DNA of 22,958 nt. It comes from Pleurobrachia bachei (taxonomy: Eukaryota > Ctenophora > Tentaculata > Cydippida > Pleurobrachiidae). This document shows, one piece after another, positions 9,301-17,100 of the stretch. The notes under the pieces were generated by a model, which saw only the letters and a list, made by a program, of their open reading frames with translations, had not been told where the DNA came from and made no database searches. The position numbers and the translations under genes were made by a program. Positions within the stretch are counted from its first letter, which is position 1; every line of letters begins with the position of its first letter. The DNA is taken from the NCBI GenBank assembly GCA_000695325.1, contig AVPN01001453.1, positions 1 to 22,958 of the forward strand. Reading direction: 5' to 3'.

Positions 9301-10215
9301 TTTGTTTGTACACTTTTCGCTCACACATAATACTCACCTTTTTGCAGGGTGGTTCGATAGTTAGAAGTGCACAGTTCCTTCCTGATTTACGGTAAGTTTT
9401 GAGATGGAATCGTGCAGTTTGTTATCTCAGTCCAGAAAAGGCAATCACAAACAACCCCCCCCCTCCCCGGACATTTTTTCCCCAGATTTTCAAATTTAGT
9501 ATCTAAAATATCACTTTAATGTAATTTTTTCCCCGCCCGGGTGAATGCCGAAGGCATTCACCCGAATGCCTTTTGTAAAAAGGCATAGGGGTTTAGAATT
9601 CGACAAGTTTACATACTAGTGCATGAGTGATGCGTAACGGTCACAAAATTGGCTGTAACACTTTCAGTTGCGAGGACAACAGTGTTGCTCCTTCATCAAA
9701 TAATTCAATGCACGTTTTCAGGAAATGTGAGCCGCGCAATGCAGCACACAATTTAGTGCTACTGTACTGGAACACAATGATTTGTTTTTTACGGTTTGAG
9801 TGATTTCTAAAGAATCAGAAATGTCTGTCCCGCCTTCACATTAGAGAGTCATGAAAAAAGGTTGGCGGGGAAACATAGCATTATGAAACATAATGCAGTT
9901 ATTCTTGTTTCTTTTGCCAAATTCACATTCACAAATGATACATCCCTGTGTAGGTTTGTCAGCATGCAGTATTGCAACCATGATACGTGTCCCTTTAGGT
10001 TTGTGAGCATGCAGTATTGTAACCATATGTACCCCCCCCTTTTAGGTTTGTCAGTATGCAGTATTGTAACCATATGTAACCCCCATTGTAGGTTTGTGAG
10101 CATGCAGTATTGTAACCACATGGATGATGATGAATTAGTGGAGATTGTGAATTGTTGCAGAGGGAGCCTCCTTATCAAGAGTTACTATGGCGAGGATTTA
10201 GAGTTCTCGTTGTAA
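3394..10215 (+). CDS. RNI-type leucine-rich-repeat protein with long acidic insert; possible Elongin BC-box receptor
   Basis: Thirteen exons join without a phase clash: 3394-3531, 3673-3824, 4178-4440, 4614-4763, 5094-6763, 7019-7153, 7321-7424, 7918-8053, 8212-8308, 8487-8582, 8937-9127, 9348-9391 and 10092-10215, giving 1099 residues. Cysteine-type LRRs (LxxLxLxxC...IT) cover about residues 97-234 and 790-1099. The single 1670-base exon 5 inserts about 556 residues. It contains a Leu-rich coiled coil, a Gln/Glu-rich run, a long Ser/Thr/acidic disordered part and three 14-residue repeats. The N-terminus FPPSLKQLAQQTL fits a BC box ([S/P]LxxxAxxxL) and resembles PRAME-family starts, so I infer a cullin-2 substrate receptor. 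No F-box or membrane segment is seen. Donors of exons 8 (GTTGGT) and 11 (GTTAGT) are weak. The last exon has unusual duplications (see repeats). The structure is solid; the function is inferred. Confidence 0.82.
6326..6451 (+). repeat. Three in-frame 42-bp coding repeats in LRR exon 5
   Basis: Three copies start at CAT codons 6326, 6368 and 6410. They encode HDVGPLVQENVDVQ, HNVGPLTQDVADIQ and HNVGPLAQDLSDIQ. The invariant VGPL and the D/V-Q end suggest a linear motif retained under selection within an otherwise loose acidic region. Confidence 0.85.
6943..6956. promoter_or_regulatory. Perfect RFX X-box palindrome (intron 5 of LRR gene)
   Basis: GTTACCATGGTTAC has two half-sites around a 2-base spacer, an exact fit to the RFX consensus GTNRCC(N2)RGYNAC. 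It lies in intron 5. Degenerate versions with longer spacers lie about 60 to 130 bases upstream. Confidence 0.6.
8106..8211 (+). repeat. Tandem acceptor-like repeats before LRR exon 9
   Basis: TCACTGAGAGACAA occurs at 8111 and 8145, and a diverged TCACTTAAACAA at 8187. Each is preceded by a pyrimidine run and CA(A/G), so the last two look like splice acceptors (GTTACAG, GTTTCAG). The true acceptor CTTTCAG at 8211 follows. These appear to be old local duplications of a 3' splice-site region. Confidence 0.6.
8369..8421. repeat. Near-perfect 53-bp palindrome in LRR intron 9
   Basis: It is centred at 8395. Arms starting CTCTAAAAATAATACACCC pair with the 3' half with two mismatches and almost no loop, so it can fold into a long hairpin or cruciform. 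No direct duplication was noted at the edges. Confidence 0.75.
8783..8826. repeat. 18-bp stem hairpin in LRR intron 10
   Basis: TGCATAAGTTGAAGAAAT (8783-8800) pairs with ATTTCTTCAACTAATGCA (8809-8826) with one mismatch across an 8-base loop. Confidence 0.75.
9538..9586. repeat. Two adjacent foldbacks in LRR intron 12
   Basis: CGGGTGAATGCC (9538-9549) pairs perfectly with GGCATTCACCCG (9553-9564) across GAA. Immediately after, ATGCCTTTT (9566-9574) pairs with AAAAGGCAT (9578-9586). Both reuse the string GAATGCC, suggesting a shared origin. Confidence 0.75.
9952..10120 (+). repeat. Four tandem copies of the final splice acceptor and exon-13 start of the LRR gene
   Basis: Copies of TAG|GTTTGTSAGCATGCAG, followed by TATTGTAACCA, place exon starts at 9954, 9999, 10046 and 10092, with spacings of 45, 47 and 46. 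Each includes the AG acceptor and the first ten codons (FVSMQYCNH). From copies 1, 2 and 4 the downstream frame stays open into the same C-terminus, so use of copy 1 or 2 would add 46 or 31 residues. Copy 3 reaches TAA right after FVSMQYCNHM. I chose copy 4 as the exon start because it gives regular LRR spacing. The array is a natural candidate for alternative 3' splice-site choice. Confidence 0.85.
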
Positions 10216-10860
10216 CCATGGCAACCACTTGAGTTACCATGGTAACTATAAGGGGTTACCATTGTGAATTGTTGCAGAGGAAGCCTCCTTATCAAGAGTT
10301 ACTATGGCGAGGATTTAGAGTTCTCGTTGTAACCATGGCAACCACTTGAGTTACCATGGTAACTATAAGGGGTTACCATTGTGAATTGTTGCAGAGGAAG
10401 CCTCCTTATCAAGAGTTACTATGGCGAGGATTTAGAGTTCTCGTTGTAACCATGGCAACCACTTGAGTTACCATGGTAACTATAAGGGGTTACCATTGTG
10501 AATTGTTGCAGAGGAAGCCTCCTTATCAAGAGTTACTATGGCGAGGATTTGGAGTTTTCGTTGTAACCATGGTAACCATGACAGGGGTTACCATGGTTAC
10601 CACAGGGAGACTGTGAACTGTTGCAGAGGGAGCCTCCTTATCAAGAGTTACTATGGCGAGGATTTAGAGTTCTCGTTGTAACCATGGCAACCACTTGAGT
10701 TACCATGGTAACTATAAGGGGTTACCATTGTGAATTGTTGCAGAGGAAGCCTCCTTATCAAGAGTTACTATGGCGAGGATTTGGAGTTCTCGTAGTTACC
10801 ATAGCAACCACAGGGAGTTTCCATGGTAGCTACAGCAATGGTTACCATATAGCAACAGTT
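10144..10860 (+). repeat. Six tandem ~117-bp copies of the LRR-gene terminal coding segment plus X-box pairs
   Basis: Units start at ATTGTGAATTG-type sequence at 10144, 10261, 10378, 10495, 10610 and 10727 (periods 117, 117, 117, 115, 117). The first unit holds the real C-terminus (RGSLLIKSYYGEDLEFSL and stop). The other five repeat that segment with its stop codon almost unchanged. After each stop come two RFX-type palindromes, mostly seven bases apart, such as GTAACCATGGCAAC and GTTACCATGGTAAC. Near-identity of copies 2, 3 and 5 indicates recent expansion or homogenisation. The array would form the 3' UTR of the LRR gene or its immediate downstream flank. Confidence 0.92.
10212..10808. promoter_or_regulatory. 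Cluster of eleven perfect RFX X-box palindromes
   Basis: Starts are 10212, 10233, 10329, 10350, 10446, 10467, 10563, 10587, 10678, 10699 and 10795. Each is GTNRCC-AT-RGYNAC. The first palindrome in units 1 to 5 overlaps the TAA stop codon of that unit (GTAACC). RFX factors bind such palindromes as dimers and control ciliary genes in animals. Binding here is inferred from the motif alone. Confidence 0.6.
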
Positions 10861-11124
10861 GTGACTCGAACAATTTGTTTCGTTTTAGTTGTTGGGCTTA
10901 TTATCAAGGGTTTTCAGTCGATATTTTAATAGTGCGCTAGGTGCATTTTATTTGTAGTTTTATAACACAATGTTTCAAATTTGTAAATATAGAACTTTGC
11001 AATACTTTTGTGTAAACAGAATCTGTTATGAGTGTGATAATTCATGGTTCAATATCGTGTTTTACCTTTTAATCAATCCATATTTCCAACTATAGCTGCT
11101 CAACAAAAATGGAATGGTGCAATT
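10861..11124. other. AT-rich intergenic gap
   Basis: It lies between the LRR terminal array and the glycoprotein gene. No canonical AATAAA was seen for the LRR gene; T-rich runs near 10920-11010 may serve 3' processing. The upstream in-frame ATG at 11044 falls here. Confidence 0.4.
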
Positions 11125-12521
11125 ATGATTCTCTTCTTCTTCCTTCTACTCCTTCATAAAACAAACTGTCTACAAGTTCCCGGATCTGATGTTTTTGTCG
11201 ACACTCCCGAACAATTTCGAGCGATAGTTTGTTTTAATGTAACCTTCGAATCCGTCTACCATCTACCATTTGTTTCAACGTCCAACATAGCAAACTACAC
11301 CTGCAACACGGGAGATAACTCCGGTACCCTGCACCCTGGTGATTGGTTGGTTGCTATGGACTCGCATTTTGTTGCTAGGTGGTGGAGATACAAACTATGC
11401 TCTGAACTCCCACCACACTTGTCACACTTTTGCCGTATTAAACGTGACGTCGTCATGGTTACTCCTCTACCGGATCAGACTATCATTCAACCAAACGGAA
11501 CAGTGGAAACCATTCGAAACAATCCAAATTTCGGAGACATTTTCATACGGAACCTGGCCACCGTTAGCAACGAAATCACCGTTACCATGGAAACGAAAAC
11601 TGTCACCATGGTGATTTTGACACCCAAAAACACCAACTGTAGTATCGCAGGACAAGGTGACACCACCATTGAATCGGATACTGTGAGTCGTATCTCGGTT
11701 GATTTTAGACTGGGTGATATAGTAGAGTATGTATTATTTGAATGGTTTGATGGTTTGAGGAACCATACTGTGGAGTTGAAACGGCAAGATGTTTCTTATG
11801 TTAAGGAGTTCTGTCAAACGAGACAGGATGATCGATGCAAGGAGATCTACAGGCAAGCAGGTGAGGAAGTGAGTCTCTCATGGTGAGGGAAAAAGAGAGA
11901 GAGAGAGAGAATTTTGTGGAGTTAGATAATTGATTTTGTTTTGTTTATTTATAGAAGCCAAAAAGTATTAACAATATTGTTATCCCTCCAGGCGAGTTAG
12001 AGGTTTATCTCTGCGACAGAAACTGGACAGCAGTTTGCTCGATAACCACCTCCCCTCACCAAACCACTGCCGCTGCAACAACAACAATTATATCAACCAC
12101 TTCCCCCTTTTCATGGTGGTGGATTTGGTATGGTCTCCTTCCAGTTGCCCTGGTCGGTATTCTCCTGGCAGGGGTGTTGGGCAAGTTTCCATCCAGTTGT
12201 CTCAAGGTAAGGGGGCGGGGGGTATCTTGTTCAGCTCTGCCCAATCACGAAGTTTAACTAGCATAAACTGGCTTTGGACCAATTAAATCCAGTTTTGGAG
12301 TTACAGTCGTAACCCGATTTTTCGGACAAACCCCTGACCCCTCTTTCCCAACCATCTATAATACTGTTAACCTCTCTTTATTCCCCACTCAGGGGACAGT
12401 GGAAGGAGTATTTTATTCTGAACCTACAACTACAATCACAAATCCAGACCTTCCTGTTGCTGATCCGACTGTTGAAGTTATTGTTGTACTCTCTGTTTTA
12501 TCCACTACCACCATTCTATGA
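11125..12521 (+). CDS. Orphan type I membrane glycoprotein
   Basis: The three exons are 11125-11860, 11992-12206 and 12393-12521, joined in phase, giving 359 residues. I chose the ATG at 11125 because it places a signal peptide (MILFFFLLLLHKTNC) at the N-terminus. An in-frame ATG at 11044 would add 27 residues ahead of it. The ectodomain of about 265 residues has nine cysteines and six N-glycosylation sequons (NVT, NYT, NGT, NCS, NHT, NWT). A Ser/Thr-rich stalk (about SPHQTTAAATTTIISTTS) follows, then one membrane span (WYGLLPVALVGILLAGVLG) and a short tail of about 45 residues. It is probably a cell-surface receptor or adhesion protein. No named domain is recognised. An odd cysteine number could mean a disulfide-linked dimer. 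The gene model is good; the function is unknown. Confidence 0.75.
11889..11912 (+). repeat. (GA)n microsatellite in glycoprotein intron 1
   Basis: A short run of GA repeats just after the exon-1 donor. It is simple sequence. Confidence 0.8.
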
Positions 12522-12765
12522 TCGCTTGTTTTTTTTTCAATTTTTCACCGTTTTCACTTCTTCTTTTTCTTATTTGTGTGTTTCATTTTGGTATTTGTTT
12601 TCTATCGAATTCATATTTGTTATCTTATTATCTTTTTCTAAATGTTTTCCTTTTTCTGGCATAACAATGAAGTCTTTATATTTGCAACAAATCCAACCTC
12701 CGCCCCCTCCCCTACCCCTCTCTCTGTATATCTACATCTTAATCTCTTTCCTTCTCACAGTAGCC

Positions 12766-13849
12766 ATGGTATCGAAGTTGTTTTGTTGGCTGGCAGTTCT
12801 CTCTGCGGCTATGGCGCTTTGGGTGTCAGCAGTTTACGGGCCCTACGACCCTGCCTTCAAGCGACAATGGATTTACCCGGTAAGAGTGTAAATTGACATG
12901 TGTTCTCTTATTGTTTTAGCAGGCTTGGTCCTAATTGACAACTTTTGTCTGAGTATCTAATTGAGCAGATAGGTTGCCGTTGGGGCTTGGGTTTGTTTTT
13001 TAGAGTTTCAACTATGGACTACTACTGTTGTCTCCTGTACAACTTTTTGATTGCTAGATTCGAAAGCTATATTTCCTGTTCTGATTTAAATCAATTCACC
13101 TAACATCCTGTTGTTTTTTCAGCTCCCAGCTCTGGCCATTCTCCTATTCGCGGTGAGTACTTAGCGTCACGCGCGACAACATGATACATAGAATCTTCGC
13201 GCGCACTTAGTTGAATTACTCCGTGAGAAAGCGGTGGACCCCCTGCTGCGAGTTACATCGTGTCGTGATAAAATGGGTTTGCCGTTTGGGATGGACTATG
13301 GAGAGATCGATAGGCGATACATTAGAGAGATTGATAGGCGATACGTTTCAGGCTGAGAGAGTGTGACGTGTGTGAGACATATCCCATTTACAACGTGTGA
13401 GAAACTCTTCACAAGAAGAGTGGTTGAAGCTCAAATAAATTGTTTAGTACAGTTTACACACCCATCTTTTACTCAAGCTGTTTCTCTCAGTTTTTCTCCT
13501 TGATGACTATACTACTACGTGTATCGAGGTTGGTTACTGCTGTGGATGCGTCAGAGGAATTGGCCAGGGTGAGTTTTTGGAGCTTTTTTAGAACGGATTC
13601 TTACCGCTCAAACATTCTGAAGTTAATTTTGTAGCTAACTTTAACATGCCATGCTCGATCCTCTCTCTCAAAAGGAATTTACCGACTCTGTAAATCCCTT
13701 TTGAGAGAGGTAATACCGAAGCTATAGGGGATGTTAGATCTAATAAATTTCTCGAGTCTTGTAATCTAAACTCCTCCGGTTTCCAGGACATAAAGGAGGC
13801 TAAAATGGAGATGGAAAAGCTGGGAGTGGGGAGCAAAAAGATGGAATAA
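12766..13849 (+). CDS. DPM3: Dolichol-phosphate mannosyltransferase subunit 3
   Basis: DPM3 is the small ER-membrane subunit that tethers the catalytic DPM1 and stabilises the synthase making dolichol-phosphate-mannose, the mannose donor for N-glycans, GPI anchors, and O- and C-mannosylation. Exons 12766-12879, 13123-13152, 13491-13568 and 13787-13849 all join in phase 0 and give 94 residues (human 92). Two N-terminal hydrophobic spans (LFCWLAVLSAAMALWVSAVY and LPALAILLFAFFSLMTILLR) flank a short loop ending IYPLPA, where human DPM3 has LWPLPA. The C-terminus (EELARDIKEAKMEMEKLGVG) matches the family's charged DPM1-binding helix. Exon 2 is only 30 bases. The stop codon lies inside an AATAAA. 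A CACAG acceptor-like site sits five bases before the ATG, hinting at a spliced 5' UTR. Confidence 0.93.
13301..13344 (+). repeat. 24-bp direct duplication in DPM3 intron 2
   Basis: GAGAGATCGATAGGCGATAC and GAGAGATTGATAGGCGATAC lie 24 bases apart with one difference. Confidence 0.75.
13662..13710. repeat. 20-bp stem hairpin in DPM3 intron 3
   Basis: CTCTCTCAAAAGGAATTTAC (13663-13682) pairs with the segment at 13690-13709 with one mismatch across a 7-base loop. Confidence 0.8.
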
Positions 13850-13850
13850 A
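13845..13850 (+). terminator. DPM3: DPM3 polyadenylation signal overlapping the stop codon
   Basis: The terminal codons GAA TAA plus one base form AATAAA, so the hexamer begins in the last sense codon. T- and GT-rich sequence (TTGTGTTTTATTT) follows 13 to 25 bases later, as expected downstream of a cleavage site. The 3' UTR would be only about 15 to 25 bases. Confidence 0.6.
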
Positions 13851-14184
13851 CTCTCTATCTACTTGTGTTTTATTTAGCTGATATTATTACCTATATATTT
13901 AATGTTTGTATGTGACGTTGTTATTTTTCAGATGTGCATGTGTGTTCTAACTTTTAGTTTTTCGTTCCTTCGTGGGGACGGTGAATAGTGAATACCCCTT
14001 GTATCTTACACCCTTTGCCTTGTTCGACCCTCTCCTTCAGCACAAATGTAATGGAGAATTATAAAATCCCATCCCTATCTTGTATCCTATAGCTAAATAG
14101 CTTGTATCATATCCCTTTTATATCTAGCACCCACATGTCGGATAGTTAGAGTTGGTGTTGATGCTATGAACTGCAGCTGGGACC
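13851..14184. other. DPM3-CAPN15 intergenic gap
   Basis: About 330 bases with no open gene, presumably the CAPN15 promoter and 5' UTR. No TATA box, X-box or other clear element was found. The CAPN15 ATG has a good context (GGGACCATGA). Confidence 0.4.
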
Positions 14185-17100
14185 ATGACCAGCAGCTCCC
14201 CACGGTCCACCAACACCTCGACTACAGCAGCTCAATCACTGGTGTGGCGGTGTACCCACTGCACTTACGATAATGAATCATCCACCAATGTAAGTAGTGT
14301 TCTCAATTTGTGCATTTTTGGATTTGTATTGAAACGTACTTTTTGGATCCGTGTGGTCCACACGGATCCAAAAAGTACGTTTCAATACACACTGTGGAGA
14401 AATAGTTTGACTTTTTAGGAAACCCAATATATCACTGTATGGCGGCGCCATATTCCATTTGATTCTCAGATCGGGTCGGCAGCGCCAGACAGATATATCA
14501 CCATTTCTTATTGGAATGGGGTGGACTACTATAGCCGCTGATGTATGTTTCAGGTATGCTCAGGTTTAATTTCACAATTTCTGTCAGGTATGTTCGGCGT
14601 GTGCAAGGAGCAGGGTAACCAACAAGGGAGGTCTAGAGGGCAAGCAGAAGAGAACGAAAGGGGCACCACGGGTTACAGGTGGAGGTGGCAATTACCATAC
14701 AAGGTACTTGGGACACGATGTTCCCATCCTTTTGTGGGGTGTGCTCATAATGAATAACTTCACACATAATCGCCTACATTTATAAAACCACTTCATTCTC
14801 TATGATATCAGATCGGATTCAGAGAACTCCCTGTCCTCTTCTAATGGCAGTCAGTCCTCCCTTCTGAGCTGCTCAACTACCTGGGCATGTCACCGGTGCA
14901 TGCTGGAGAATCCACTACGGAACAAGGTAAATACTCTCTTTACTTACCTCATCCCTCTCTTACCCCTCACCCACCCCCTCATGTGCATGGACAATTGGAA
15001 AAACGCACGCCTATGTGATTCAACCTCAACCTCAACCTAAACTATCTCAAATCTAAAGTGTTTATTGAACAAAAACAGTAGTATTCTATCCAGGGAGTAA
15101 CAAACTGATTCATGTTGTAGGTATGTGGATCGTGTAAGGCTGAAAGGAGAAACAACCTATCCCACTTTCCCCACAACTTATTACAACAACGAGAACACAA
15201 ACCCAAGGTATTTTATATGAACTTTGCCTAGCTAGACTGTGTTTCGCGTGACCTACCCCTCCTTCTTTACAAATGTAAAGAGCCGGGTTAGAACATACAA
15301 TATGTACTAGCATCACCTTAATAAAAAACCATGTAATTGTCCAGTAAAGATGGGCAATAGATAATATCATTACCTCTTTCTTTGAATTGTTCATAAAGAG
15401 CATGATATATAGGCGACTCAACTCTCCCTCTCTCCCAGGAAGACTATCTAGGAAAAAAGAACTGCCAGCTCCGTCCCCTGGCCCCAATTAGACCCCCTCA
15501 CACTAGTGTGGAGTGGGTGTGTGGGGGCTGTGGACATAGGAATGTGGTCACCCGGGCCCAGTGTTCCAAGTGTTCAACGACCCAGGTTGGTGTAATTAAG
15601 GGGTTAGTTTGGTTTGGTTTGGTTTGGTTTGGTTTGGTTTGGTTTGGTTTGGTTTGGTTTTTTTTTTAATTTGGTTTAGTAATTTTTGATATGCTCATTG
15701 CTCATGTTATGAAATTCGCAAGTGTTGGCTCACAGGCTGACAGCAAATATACACGCGAATCAAGAGAGAGAAAGAGGGAGAAACAAAGTGAGAAAGAGAG
15801 GGAGTTGCTGTCTGTATTTTCTCTGGTTACTTGATGTGTCATGCTAGAAAAGTTTATCAACTCTCTTCTTCAGCATCATCCTGTCACAAGGGACGTGTAC
15901 AAATCCTACTCCCGATCAAAACCAACACCAAAAGGATCAGAACCTGATGTTCAACCAACTAGGACAGCAAGGCCATCGCCATCCCGGGGTGAATGTCACC
16001 GTGTGACGTCACCAGCTGGTAACAATGGTAACGTGACGTCACCAGCCGGTAACCATGGTAACATGATGTCACCGAGAGATCACGTGACGTCACCGAGAGA
16101 CAAGGATCTGATAAGGTCTGATAATGCTGTCGAGGATGATACGTATCAAGATATCTTATTGTATTTCAGGTATATATTATGACTATCTCTCTGGCGTGTC
16201 GACAAATCAGGGCACCGATTCCAAAGGCCATTTTGAAGAATCATGTCGAAAAAACAAAAAATAGTGGCAGAACATGGTAGAACTTTAACCAATCGAATCC
16301 CTAATAACCTTAGAAACATTATCTCCTTACAGAAAGTTACGAGTTAACTTTGTTGATGACTCGTTTCGGCCATGTGACAAGTCAATATACGGGGAGGAAA
16401 CTGTGCAGACAGTAGCTGATGAGGAAGGTGGAGATAATGGGAGGAGGTCGCCCGATCATGGGACTTTGGTGAGTGTAGGGGGATAGAGCTGGTATGTACA
16501 AGCCACAAGGGGCTATGGAGGGCTGGACGGGGGCGTTGAGAGTATTTAATTATAAGGGGAAGGGGTTTGAGCCGATGTTTCTCGGTGTCTCATTCTTAAA
16601 CCTAACTTATAGATCTGGTTGCGACCCCACGAAATCGATAACAGCGGAACGAAATGGACCCTCTTTAGAACACCCCTACCGACCGATATCATCCAAGGTA
16701 TATCAGTTGAACCTCGCGGGTCCGGGAAATCAGTGCTTCAAAATCAATATCATTCCAAATATCGATGGAACAGTAATGATATTGAACTTCTTATTACTTT
16801 GTTTGGGAGTCAAAGGAAACACTAATAAAGTGGACTAATAAAATGGACTAATAAAGTGAAACTGTTTTAGGGGCTCTTGGGGACTGCTGGCTCCTTTCCT
16901 CACTCTCAGTCCTGGCAGATCGACCCGATCTAATTGAACGAGTTTTCCTCAACAAGTCCGTTTGTACGGAAGGTAAATGCATGTTAAGTATCCCTTACCT
17001 CTAACAATAGTTAACAATATTTAACGATAATTAATAATAATTAACGATAGTTAATGATATTACATAATTGCTAATTCTAATATCCTTACAACAGGTGTGT

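Noticed and set aside
9849-10178. Minus-strand frame across the acceptor array
   Set aside because: Mirror of the 45-bp repeat; a shadow of duplicated LRR exon sequence.
12457-12896. Hydrophobic + frames after the glycoprotein stop
   Set aside because: Poly-pyrimidine DNA translates to Phe/Leu/Ser/Pro runs. The alternative frame in exon 3 needs a non-canonical acceptor.
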